In this document: positions 1 through 7,055 of the stretch, in pieces
Layout of the letters: every line of letters begins with the position of its first letter
Position numbering within the stretch: the stretch's first letter is position 1
NCBI GenBank assembly: GCA_041862535.1
Contig: JBGVTM010000201.1
Coordinates: 1 to 58,801 of the forward strand
DNA from: Candidatus Neomarinimicrobiota bacterium
GTDB lineage: Bacteria; Fidelibacterota; Marinisomatia; SCGC-AAA003-L08; TS1B11
DNA length: 58,801 nt
Reading direction: 5' to 3'
Notes under the pieces: generated by a model
Databases searched by the model: none
What the model was told of the DNA's origin: nothing
What the model saw: only the letters and a program-made list of their open reading frames with translations
Translations under genes and position numbers: made by a program

Positions 1-110
1 AGGCGGCAGCGATCGCGCTGTGGTGTGGGGAACTGGGCAATGAGCTGGTCGGGAATATCCAGGTCGAAGTCCGATAGTCGTGGTGCGCTTTCATTAGTAG
101 GGCGATCCAT
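1..110 (-). CDS. queA: tRNA preQ1(34) S-adenosylmethionine ribosyltransferase-isomerase QueA, N-terminal fragment
   Basis: The 3' part of the gene lies beyond the window edge, so only about 36 codons are visible. The start ATG is at 108-110 on the minus strand, 14 bases after the ruvB stop. After a short variable leader the peptide reads LSDFDLDIPDQLIAQFP, which matches the N-terminus typical of QueA (SDFDFDLPxELIAQxP). QueA transfers and isomerises the ribosyl group of SAM onto preQ1 in the wobble position of GUN tRNAs to form epoxyqueuosine. It follows ruvB on the same strand; linkage of ruv genes with queA is common in bacteria, which supports the call. The fragment is short, so confidence rests on the N-terminal motif plus neighbourhood. 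Confidence 0.85.
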   Translation of the reverse strand, partial: MDRPTNESAPRLSDFDLDIPDQLIAQFPTPQRDRCR

Positions 111-124
111 CCCGCAGACGAGGG

Positions 125-1156
125 CTACCAAAGGCGTTGCTGAGGTTGTTTTGCGTTGCCAGGTGACTTCAGTTTGAGGTAGGAATACACGCGCTCCAGA
201 GCGACGCGTCCGCGGGGGGTTCGCTGCAGGAAGCCTTCCTTGATGAGGTACGGTTCATATACCTCTTCGATGGTTCGGGGGGACTCATGCAGCGCTACCG
301 CCAGCGTCTCGATGCCCACCGGCCCGCCGTTATAGTTGTTCACCAGCGTGGTGAGGATACGCCGGTCCATCTCATCCAGGCCGATCTCGTCGATACCGAG
401 TCGTTTCAACGCGTTTTTAGCCATCTTGACCGAGAGATGCCCGGTACCATCCACTTCTGCAAAGTCCCGTGCTCGGCGAAGGATGCGGTTTGCCACGCGC
501 GGAGTGCCACGTGAACGGCGGGCGATTTCTTCCGCCGCTTCCGGGTCCACGCCAATTTCGAGCAGCTCCGCAGACCGGACGATCACCTCCTTGATCTCAT
601 CCGGGGAATAGAAATCGAGTCGCAGGACGACACCGAACCGGTCACGTAGCGGGGAGGTGAGATTTCCCAGGCGGGTGGTTGCGCCGATAAGGGTAAAGGG
701 AGCCAGGGCCAATTGGACAGAGCGGGAGGCGGGGCCTTTGTCCAGCATGATATCGATGCGATAGTCCTCCATGGCCGCGTATAAATACTCTTCCACGGCA
801 TTGTTGATACGGTGTATTTCGTCTATGAAGAACACGTCCCGCTGGGCCAGGTTGGTGAGAATGCCGGCCAGATCGGCGGGCCGCTCCAGCACCGGCCCGG
901 AGGAGGCCTTGATATTGACACCCAGTTCCCGGGCGATGATATAGGCCAGGGTGGTCTTCCCAAGACCGGGAGGACCGAACAGGAGTACGTGATCGAGGTT
1001 CTCACTGCGTCGCAGGGCGGATTCGATATAAACCCGCAGGTTTGCCACCGTCTCCTCCTGGCCGATGAACTCTGTGAGTCTGGACGGACGCAGAGATTTT
1101 TCGGCGATAATATCTTCTTCGGTGGGCCGCGGAGCAGTGAGTTTGGATTCGATCAT
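125..1156 (-). CDS. ruvB: Holliday junction branch migration helicase RuvB
   Basis: Hexameric AAA+ motor that, with RuvA, drives branch migration of Holliday junctions in the cytoplasm. The 343-residue protein has the full family length. Visible motifs: Walker A GPPGLGKTT (about 61-69), Walker B IDEIHR (about 111-116), sensor 1 GATTR (158-162) and the arginine-finger region RDRFG (171-175), followed by the winged-helix C-terminus with GGPVGIETLA. The ATG at 1154-1156 begins MIESKL; no strong Shine-Dalgarno sequence precedes it. ruvA and ruvC are not adjacent in the window. queA follows 14 bases downstream, so the two are probably cotranscribed. Confidence 0.97.
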   Translation of the reverse strand: MIESKLTAPRPTEEDIIAEKSLRPSRLTEFIGQEETVANLRVYIESALRRSENLDHVLLFGPPGLGKTTLAYIIARELGVNIKASSGPVLERPADLAGILTNLAQRDVFFIDEIHRINNAVEEYLYAAMEDYRIDIMLDKGPASRSVQLALAPFTLIGATTRLGNLTSPLRDRFGVVLRLDFYSPDEIKEVIVRSAELLEIGVDPEAAEEIARRSRGTPRVANRILRRARDFAEVDGTGHLSVKMAKNALKRLGIDEIGLDEMDRRILTTLVNNYNGGPVGIETLAVALHESPRTIEEVYEPYLIKEGFLQRTPRGRVALERVYSYLKLKSPGNAKQPQQRLW

Positions 1157-1498
1157 TTCAAAACACGCTGGATATCATCTTCAGGGACGGATGAAGGCCA
1201 CATTGTGATATGCCAAAATTAGTACGCGTTATAGCCGACATTCAGGCCACATTCTCCCTGCTGCTACCATTGAGTGGAGCCGTTAACGGTCACGGAATAC
1301 AATAGCCGTTTCCATACCACGGAAAAAAGTTACTTCGGTGCCCATAGTAAACAAAGCGGGAAGTCAGGTGCGAGCTCACCCCTGAGATCGGAGGTGATTC
1401 ACTGACCGGCTGGTGCAAGTGACTATAGCCTACCTCCATGAGCGGCAATTAATTTTGCTACTGCCGATATTTTGTACATTTTTATTGAGGAGTGCGCC
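1157..1498. other. Divergent intergenic region between ruvB and the aspartylglucosaminidase gene
   Basis: About 340 bases separate two divergent genes and should hold both promoters. I found no convincing -35/-10 pair. The only clear signal is the ribosome-binding sequence GAGGAG just before the ATG at 1499. No RNA gene or conserved small ORF is recognisable. Confidence 0.4.
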
Positions 1499-2572
1499 AT
1501 GCGGCAAGATCTGATTACCCGCGGCCGTTTTATCAAGACTGCCGCCGGCCTGCTAGCGGGACTGCCTTTTGCTTCCCACCTGCGGGCTGGATTTTCAACT
1601 ATCTCACGGGTCAGTAAGCAAAGGTATCCGGTGCGGGTCATTGCTTCGGCCAACGGCCTCGAAGCTATCAAGCGAGCTTACCAGCTGATAACTAACGGAA
1701 GCGACACTCTCGAGGCGGTCATAGCCGGGATCAATCTGGTGGAGGATGATCCGGAGGATGTGTCGGTGGGTTATGGTGGCCTGCCTAATGAGGATGGAGT
1801 GGTGGAGTTGGATGCGGCGGTGATGCACGGTCCCAGCCACCGGGCCGGCGCGGTAGCTGCCCTCAGGAACATCAAGAATCCTTCCAGAGTGGCCAAGCTG
1901 GTCATGGAGACCACCGATCATGTGCTGCTGGTCGGGGAGGGGGCCCTGCGGTTTGCCCGCGCCCACGGATTCAAGGAACAGGACCTATTGACCGAGAAGG
2001 CCCGTAAGATCTGGCTGAAATGGAAGCAATCCCTTTCTCCTGATGATGATTGGCTGGCGCCTCCTGATGAAGACCCGCAGACCGGCTCGGTGGGCTTTCT
2101 GGCCCGACCTATGGGAACCATTCACTGTGCGGCGATGAACTCGCGGGGGGACATCTCGTGCGCTACCACCACCAGTGGCCTGGCCTTCAAGATTCCCGGC
2201 CGGGTGGGCGACTCGCCCATTGTGGGGGCGGGCCTGTACGTTGACAATGAGGTGGGTTCCTGTGGCAGCACCGGCCGGGGCGAAGCCAACCTCCAGAACC
2301 TGTGCAGCTTTGCAGCGGTGGAGTTGATGCGCGGTGGCATGTCACCCAAAGACGCCGGACTGGAGGTGTTGCGCCGGGTGGTGAGCCATACCCGCGAGGC
2401 CCGTCTGCGGGATGAAAAGGGGCGGCCCAACTTCGGACTTAAGTTCTACCTCCTCGGCAAAGGGGGCTCCTATTCCGGTGTAACCATGTGGGGGCCGTCC
2501 AAGTTTGCCGTGGCTGATGCCAAAGGTGCCCGACTGGAGGAGTGCGCCTTTCTCTATGCAAGGGATAATTGA
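1499..2572 (+). CDS. Exported N(4)-(beta-N-acetylglucosaminyl)-L-asparaginase (aspartylglucosaminidase-like Ntn hydrolase)
   Basis: The family cleaves the GlcNAc-asparagine bond of glycoasparagines, or hydrolyses asparagine or isoaspartyl peptides, after autoproteolysis that exposes an N-terminal threonine. Here the expected cleavage threonine is Thr207 in MGTIHCAAMNSRGD, and the family signature GRVGDSPIVGAG follows about 30 residues later. The substrate loop SCGSTGRGEA is also present. The start at 1499 is chosen because GAGGAG lies 6-7 bases upstream; an in-frame codon at 1472 has no such site. The N-terminus (RGRFIKTAAGLLAGLPFASHL) is a signal peptide resembling Tat types but with R-G-R instead of RR, so Sec or Tat export cannot be decided. 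The product is probably periplasmic. Whether it acts on glycoasparagine or simple asparagine is not shown by sequence. Confidence 0.88.
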   Translation: MRQDLITRGRFIKTAAGLLAGLPFASHLRAGFSTISRVSKQRYPVRVIASANGLEAIKRAYQLITNGSDTLEAVIAGINLVEDDPEDVSVGYGGLPNEDGVVELDAAVMHGPSHRAGAVAALRNIKNPSRVAKLVMETTDHVLLVGEGALRFARAHGFKEQDLLTEKARKIWLKWKQSLSPDDDWLAPPDEDPQTGSVGFLARPMGTIHCAAMNSRGDISCATTTSGLAFKIPGRVGDSPIVGAGLYVDNEVGSCGSTGRGEANLQNLCSFAAVELMRGGMSPKDAGLEVLRRVVSHTREARLRDEKGRPNFGLKFYLLGKGGSYSGVTMWGPSKFAVADAKGARLEECAFLYARDN

Positions 2573-2628
2573 TCGGCCGCCGGGGGCGAGGTAACTTCCG
2601 CCCCGGCTAGCGGCGTGAAGGAGTAACT

Positions 2629-2934
2629 GTGGCGAATCAGTCCCGAAGGTCCCGGAGGGACTCCTCGGCGGGAGATCCCGTGGGAAAGCCAACCTACGAT
2701 TTTCTATACAAGAATTATGCCTGGCCGGAGCCGGGCACCGAGCGCGTGTGTCCCTTTTCGGGCATCCCCCTGCAATTGAACGAGCAGCGGCCTGGTTATA
2801 ATGGTAAACCCTGGACCTGTCCCGAGTGCGTCTGGTTTTTCAGCGAGGAGGAGCTGAGGGCCCCGGCTGCCTTCAAGGGCAAAGACTGCCCGTACACGCT
2901 CCAGCTTAAAGAAGAAACATCCATCGGCGAATAG
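2629..2934 (+). CDS. Small uncharacterised protein with a possible zinc-binding Cys cluster
   Basis: A 101-residue protein beginning with GTG, supported by GAAGGAG 6-7 bases upstream. The N-terminal third is basic and low in complexity (SRRSRRDS). The rest contains Cys residues arranged as VCPFSG, then WTCPECVW about 25 residues later, then KDCPY. This spacing looks like a degenerate zinc ribbon, but the first knuckle has only one Cys, so metal binding is uncertain. It lies 56 bases after the aspartylglucosaminidase gene on the same strand and could be cotranscribed. I do not recognise a named family. Confidence 0.65.
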   Translation: MANQSRRSRRDSSAGDPVGKPTYDFLYKNYAWPEPGTERVCPFSGIPLQLNEQRPGYNGKPWTCPECVWFFSEEELRAPAAFKGKDCPYTLQLKEETSIGE

Positions 2935-2935
2935 C

Positions 2936-2963
2936 CGTCAGCGGCCAGCCTTCAGCAATCAGC
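2936..2963. repeat. Four tandem heptanucleotide units (NNYCAGC)
   Basis: Four contiguous 7-base units, CGTCAGC, GGCCAGC, CTTCAGC and AATCAGC, share YCAGC in fixed phase. They start immediately after the stop of the preceding gene. A related array lies at 5756-5776 on the other strand, and a different heptamer array lies at 39704-39731. Confidence 0.7.
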
Positions 2964-2998
2964 CGGTAGGAACATAGCGCGGGCTCGCCGTGTCGGCC

Positions 2999-3026
2999 GT
3001 CACCCTTCGACGGAGCTCAGGGTGAC
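2999..3026. repeat. Intergenic inverted repeat, 8-bp arms
   Basis: GTCACCCT (2999-3006) and AGGGTGAC (3019-3026) are perfect inverted arms around a 12-base loop. The arms and loop resemble the CCCTGAGCTxxGTCGAAGGG type of dispersed palindromic intergenic element seen in many bacterial genomes. No T-run follows, so it is unlikely to be a simple terminator. Confidence 0.55.
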
Positions 3027-3035
3027 ACCTGGCCT

Positions 3036-3080
3036 TTACTTCAACAGCACCAGCTTGATACCGTGGATTTTCAAAGGGCG
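3036..3080 (-). pseudogene. Possible remnant of a T9SS-type C-terminal sorting domain
   Basis: Minus-strand reading of these bases gives RPLKIHGIKLVLLK followed by a stop. This resembles the last strand of the sorting domains in this window (SIKMILMK stop; RKMVLLR stop). The frame is closed by another stop at 3081-3083, so only the tail would remain. It lies just downstream of an intact T9SS cargo gene on the same strand, so it may be debris of a duplicated or replaced C-terminus. The stretch is short and chance similarity is possible. Confidence 0.35.
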
Positions 3081-3090
3081 TTAACGCCCT
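3075..3090. repeat. Perfect 16-bp palindrome
   Basis: AGGGCGTTAACGCCCT is its own reverse complement over all 16 bases. A second small hairpin (GCCGT, two-base loop, ACGGC) follows at 3121-3132. Both lie in the space downstream of the T9SS cargo gene. Confidence 0.6.
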
Positions 3091-3187
3091 GCGGGTTTCC
3101 TTCTGTTCCTTTGCCCCCCAGCCGTAAACGGCCGGGTTAATCTGCAAATCATTCGTTCCCTCGCTCACCTGGCCATTTATGGTGCCT

Positions 3188-5539
3188 CTACTTCATGAGG
3201 ATCATCTTGATGCTTCTGGAATATAGCGCCGTTACCAAGCGGACGATGTAGACTCCGCTGGGGGCCGGCTGGCCATTGGCTAGCAGGCCATCCCAGACTA
3301 CGTGGTGGTATCCGGTGGGCCAAGGCCCATCCAGTAACACAGCCGTCTCCCGACCCTGGAGGTCGTAGACCACTAGCTGCACCGATGTTGCGCGGGGCAG
3401 GGCGAAGCGGAGGGTGGTGGCGTGATTGAAGGGGTTGGGGTAGTTCTGGTGCAGGGTGAAGGCGGTGGGTAGGCTTGGGGATTCCTCCGTTCCTAGCACC
3501 GTCACTGACACTGCCTGGGAATAGCCGCTCTCATTGCCGTTGATATCCATGGCCGAAACCCAATAGTCGTAGCTCTGGCCCCTTTCAACAGTGGTATCTG
3601 CAAGAGCGGGATCATAGGTCTCAGCCATGATTTCCGCATTAGTATTGGCGGCGGCCTGCCGATATACCCTGAAGAAGTCGAAGTCGTAGTCCACCGGGCC
3701 ATTCCAGACCAGGGAAACGGTGGGACCCTCAATCACCGACGCTACCAACCCCGTGGGGGCCGCCGGGATCAGGTTATCAATAGAGTAACCCGAGTCCATC
3801 GGTGAGGTGTAGTATACGGCAGGATCGGTGGTGTGGGCGGTGACCTGGAACCGGCTCCAGACGAGGCCGTAGGCGCTGGAATCGCCGAAGGTGGCGGCCA
3901 GGTAAGTGTAGCTTTCGGCCTGGCGGGCAGTCACCGTGCCCAAGTCCACCCATTCACCGTGGGGGTTCTGGAGCTGGATGCTGTATTGTGTGAGGCCTCC
4001 CAAAGGGTCATGATAGCTTGCAGACCAATTAAGATAAACATGACGCCCCTGGTCCTGTGGGACGTCCACGATGCAGGCGATAACGGGATAGTAAGGAGGA
4101 TTAACTGTGACATAATTTTCTTTTGTGATTATTAGCGTATCAACACCATCTGACACCGTTAAACTCACGGTATACAGACCTATTTCAGTATAAGTCCATA
4201 CGGGATTCTGTTCCTGGGAATCCATGGTTCCGTCATTATTGAAGTCCCATGCCCAAGATGTAATATGACCCATTGGATAAGAAAGATCCGCAAATTGTAC
4301 GGTGAGAGGCACCCTTCCTTCGGTTGTGTTAGCACTAAAATCAACAACAAGCTGTTCGTATTCATCGGCACTTGTCTTAATCAGCCATACATCATTAAGA
4401 CCTGCTCCATAGGAATAGGTAATGCCAGTAATTACATATCCATTGTCTTTCGTTTGCTGCACGGAGAGGCCTAAATCTTGGTCATTCCCCCCAAACGTCT
4501 TTTCCCACTGCACGTCGCCATTTATGTCGGTTTTGATTAAATATACATCGGTATATCCATAGGGATTGTCATAAAAACCAGTAATTATATAATTACCGTA
4601 CTTAGTTTCCTTAACAGATCGGCCTCCATCATATCGATTATCTCCGAAGGTCTTTGTCCAAAGAGTATCACCATTACTATCTGTCTTAATTAGCCACACA
4701 TCAGAATACCCTGCCCCATAGGATCTAGTCTCTCCAGTAATGATGTAACCTCCATCCATTGTTTGCTGGACCGAATGACCTTCATCCTCATCACTTCCAC
4801 CAAATGTCTTTGTCCAGAGAGTGTCGCCGTTGATGTCAGTCTTGATCAACCAAACGTCTGAATATCCTTCTCCATAAGACCACGTCCACCCAGTAACGAT
4901 AAAACCACCATCAACAGTTTGTTGAACAAACCTTCCAAAATCAGCACTACTTCCTCCAAAGGTTCTTGTCCATAAGGTGTCGCCATTGGTGTCGGTTTTT
5001 ATCAACCACACATCACCATCACCTGCACCATAGGAACGAGTATACCCAGTAATAATGTAACCGCTGTCAGTCGTTTGCTGGACAGAAAAGGTAGCATCAC
5101 CACCTGTCCCACCAAAAGTCTTTATCCATAGCGTATCTCCATTACTATCTGTCTTGATTAACCAAACGTCAGACTCATCTGCAATTATGGGATCATAATA
5201 ATAGCCTGCGATGATATAACCATAATCAGGCGTTTGTTGGACAGACATACCTCTATCATCACCATGTCCACCAAACCTGCTTGTCCACAGAGTTTCACCA
5301 TTGCTGTCGGTCTTTATTAGCCAACCTCCGACACCATAGGAGCGGGTATAACCGGTGATGATATAACCTCCATCAATCGTTTGTTGGACACAGTATCCTC
5401 CATCCTCATCACTTCCCCCAAAGGTTCTCGTCCATAAGGTGTCGGGTCCTTCGCCCTGGCTCAGGGCAGACTGGGCGCGTAGTGAGTTGGCAATACCGGT
5501 GAATAATAGGATTACAGTCAACAGATAATTCAGTTTCAT
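3188..5539 (-). CDS. T9SS-type secreted protein with seven propeller-like repeats, PKD and Fn3-like domains
   Basis: Predicted extracellular or cell-surface protein of 783 residues. The start ATG at 5537-5539 is preceded by GGAGG and opens a signal peptide (MKLNYLLTVILLFTGIANS, ending RAQ); an upstream in-frame codon at 5611 gives a basic non-signal leader and is rejected. Seven repeats of about 50 residues follow, each of the form TLWTKTFGG...VQQT.DGGYIITG...DVWLIKTD.NGD, consistent with a seven-bladed beta-propeller (inference). Then come a PKD-like domain (TSWAWDFNNDG, YTEIGLYTVSLTVSDG), a fibronectin III-like stretch, and a C-terminal sorting domain with HQNYPNPFN and final SIKMILMK. Function is unknown; adhesion or a surface-layer role is possible. 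The repeat region is AT-richer than its neighbours. Confidence 0.85.
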   Translation of the reverse strand: MKLNYLLTVILLFTGIANSLRAQSALSQGEGPDTLWTRTFGGSDEDGGYCVQQTIDGGYIITGYTRSYGVGGWLIKTDSNGETLWTSRFGGHGDDRGMSVQQTPDYGYIIAGYYYDPIIADESDVWLIKTDSNGDTLWIKTFGGTGGDATFSVQQTTDSGYIITGYTRSYGAGDGDVWLIKTDTNGDTLWTRTFGGSSADFGRFVQQTVDGGFIVTGWTWSYGEGYSDVWLIKTDINGDTLWTKTFGGSDEDEGHSVQQTMDGGYIITGETRSYGAGYSDVWLIKTDSNGDTLWTKTFGDNRYDGGRSVKETKYGNYIITGFYDNPYGYTDVYLIKTDINGDVQWEKTFGGNDQDLGLSVQQTKDNGYVITGITYSYGAGLNDVWLIKTSADEYEQLVVDFSANTTEGRVPLTVQFADLSYPMGHITSWAWDFNNDGTMDSQEQNPVWTYTEIGLYTVSLTVSDGVDTLIITKENYVTVNPPYYPVIACIVDVPQDQGRHVYLNWSASYHDPLGGLTQYSIQLQNPHGEWVDLGTVTARQAESYTYLAATFGDSSAYGLVWSRFQVTAHTTDPAVYYTSPMDSGYSIDNLIPAAPTGLVASVIEGPTVSLVWNGPVDYDFDFFRVYRQAAANTNAEIMAETYDPALADTTVERGQSYDYWVSAMDINGNESGYSQAVSVTVLGTEESPSLPTAFTLHQNYPNPFNHATTLRFALPRATSVQLVVYDLQGRETAVLLDGPWPTGYHHVVWDGLLANGQPAPSGVYIVRLVTALYSRSIKMILMK
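4360..5446 (-). repeat. Seven coding repeats of about 150 bases inside the T9SS cargo gene
   Basis: The repeats encode about 50 residues each with recurring TFGG, VQQT, YIITG and DVWLIKTD blocks. DNA identity between units is visible by eye (for example the recurring 'aaccaaacgtc' and 'gtttgttggac' words). Repeats 6 and 1 diverge most: unit 6 has KETKYGN in place of QQT.DGG, and unit 1 lacks the SDVW residues. One 60-base row (4621-4680) counts at about 42% GC, against clearly higher values in flanking genes. Confidence 0.8.
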
Positions 5540-5662
5540 AGGGCGCCTCCGTCTGTTATGGTTGAAGCAGGTTTGCGGACTGGCACTAGGCGAAAAACGC
5601 AATTTTGTCATCGAGAAAAACCTACTATGAAAAGGTATTGATTGCCGGTGAGTCAGGCAAGG

Positions 5663-5699
5663 GATTAGGGACCTGCCCTGAGTGTTCGCCTGAGATCAC
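5663..5699. repeat. Dispersed 37-bp intergenic repeat, copy 1
   Basis: This segment matches 39402-39438 at 31 of 37 positions without gaps (core GCCCTGAG..TTCGCCTGAG). Both copies are intergenic and both lie within about 300 bases of a heptamer array. Confidence 0.65.
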
Positions 5700-5721
5700 A
5701 TCGAAGGGGATGAAAATCGCT

Positions 5722-5744
5722 GGGGCGACTCACCGAGTCGCCCC
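5722..5744. repeat. Perfect hairpin, 10-bp stem, between rpoD and the T9SS cargo gene
   Basis: GGGGCGACTC (5722-5731) and GAGTCGCCCC (5735-5744) are perfect inverted arms around ACC. It lies 34 bases past the rpoD stop and could end rpoD transcription, but on the rpoD strand the hairpin is followed by only a short T-run. The sequence GGGGCGAC...GTCGCCCCTAC is of the type found as dispersed palindromic elements in other genomes. Confidence 0.6.
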
Positions 5745-5755
5745 TACATACTGAT

Positions 5756-5776
5756 GATTGCTAACTGCTGACTGCT
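5756..5776. repeat. Three tandem heptanucleotide units
   Basis: GATTGCT, AACTGCT and GACTGCT are contiguous 7-base units; TACTGAT just before may be a worn fourth unit. Read on the other strand they give AGCAGTC, AGCAGTT, AGCAATC, the same family as 2936-2963. The array ends one base before the rpoD stop codon. Confidence 0.6.
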
Positions 5777-5777
5777 C

Positions 5778-6611
5778 TTACAGGTACGGCCGCAGGTGGG
5801 TGCTGCGGGACTTGTGCTGCAGGCGGCGGATGGCCTTTTCCTTGATCTGCCGCACCCGCTCGCGAGTGAGACTGAACTCCTCGCCGATTTCGTTGAGCGT
5901 CAGAGCATAGTCCTGGTCGATTCCGAAGTACATCTTGATGACGTCGCGCTCGCGATCCTTGAGCGTGGACAAGGCCGACCGAATCTCTTCCTTGAGGGAG
6001 TCGTGGATCAAGATAGTATCCGGCTCCGGTGACTCGGGGTCGGCGATGACATCCATCAGGGAATTGGAGTCGGTGTCGGAGAAGGGCATATCCAGAGACT
6101 GGTGCCGCCGGCTGATCTGGATGGTGTGGGCCACTTCGTGGGGTTCCTTATCCACGTGCTTGGCGATCTCCTCGACCAGGGCCGGACGCTCGTACTGGTG
6201 CTCCAGCTCCTCAGCCGCTTTCACGATCTTGGTGATATCCCCCTGGCGGTTGAGCGGGACGCGCACCATGCGGGAGTGCTCGGACAGGGACTGGAGAATG
6301 GACTGGCGCACCCACCACACGGCGTAGGAGATGAACTTGAAGCCCCGGGTCTCGTCGAAGCGCTCGGCGGCCTTGATGAGACCGAGATTGCCCTCACTGA
6401 TCAGGTCTTCCAGCGGACGACCCTGACCCTGGAACTTCTTGGCGACGCTCACCACGAAACGCAGATTGGATACAATCAGCTCGTGCTGAGCCCGCTTGTC
6501 ACCTTTCTTGATGCGCTGGGTGAGTTCGATCTCCTTGGCCGGCTTCAGCGGTTCATATTTGCTGATTTCCGCCAGGTAGTTACCTAAAGCGCGGTTGGAA
6601 TCACTTCCCAT
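5778..6611 (-). CDS. rpoD: Primary RNA polymerase sigma factor RpoD/SigA, short form
   Basis: Housekeeping sigma-70 that directs RNA polymerase to -35/-10 promoters. At 277 residues it lacks the acidic region 1.1 and the non-conserved insert, as in the short SigA of Bacteroidota and Chlorobiota. Region 1.2 spans about 5-38; region 2 about 40-110 with the core-binding and -10 melting helices (DLISEGNLGLIKAAERFD, FISYAVWWVRQSI); region 3 about 120-195; region 4 about 205-265 with the -35-binding helix-turn-helix (LTLNEIGEEFSLTRERVRQI). The ATG at 6609-6611 has AAGGAGAG about 15 bases upstream, a rather long spacing; no nearer in-frame start exists. It is likely essential and transcribed alone. 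Confidence 0.95.
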   Translation of the reverse strand: MGSDSNRALGNYLAEISKYEPLKPAKEIELTQRIKKGDKRAQHELIVSNLRFVVSVAKKFQGQGRPLEDLISEGNLGLIKAAERFDETRGFKFISYAVWWVRQSILQSLSEHSRMVRVPLNRQGDITKIVKAAEELEHQYERPALVEEIAKHVDKEPHEVAHTIQISRRHQSLDMPFSDTDSNSLMDVIADPESPEPDTILIHDSLKEEIRSALSTLKDRERDVIKMYFGIDQDYALTLNEIGEEFSLTRERVRQIKEKAIRRLQHKSRSTHLRPYL

Positions 6612-7055
6612 AGATGTCTTTAAAACTCTCCTTACTTTTACCTAACGAGCGTTGATTTATTTTGCCTGCTTTATTCAACAGGGCAAAACCTGAACTTCAT
6701 TAAGGGACGAATTGTTCCCATCGTCGTGAATAAGCGGAAACCATCCTTCACTTTCAGCGCTTCCTCAGCTGCACAAAAACGCTTTATTTGCCTGAAAATC
6801 AGAGTTCAAGTCTACAGATAAATTCATAATTTGTAAAGAGTCGTTCCCTAACGTTCGTAGTTCTTTCCCCTGGCTTCCTGGCTACTGTAGGTTTAGCCAG
6901 ATATGTTTATCGGCAGCCAGAGGCAGTTTTTGAAGGGGACGGTGATTTTGGTCGTAAGGCACATAATGTGGTGTTAAACAGGTCAGGTTGGCCTGTATGG
7001 GCCGGTCCCTTAGCGGTAAATTTTCACCTCAAACTATCATGCGACGGGTGTAGTC
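6612..7055. other. Divergent promoter region of rpoD and the asparaginase gene
   Basis: About 440 bases without a gene. On the minus strand TTTACA, a 17-base spacer and TAGACT lie at about 6810-6840, a plausible sigma-70 promoter for rpoD that would give a leader of roughly 200 bases. The region is AT-richer than the coding DNA. I see no RNA gene. The asparaginase start at 7056 has only a weak ribosome-binding sequence. Confidence 0.35.

Noticed and set aside
1511-1590. Tat signal on the aspartylglucosaminidase
   Set aside because: The motif reads R-G-R, not RR. Sec export is equally likely, so no Tat claim is made.
5540-5611. Longer start for the T9SS cargo protein
   Set aside because: It would put a basic non-hydrophobic leader before the signal peptide. 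The ATG at 5539 has GGAGG upstream.
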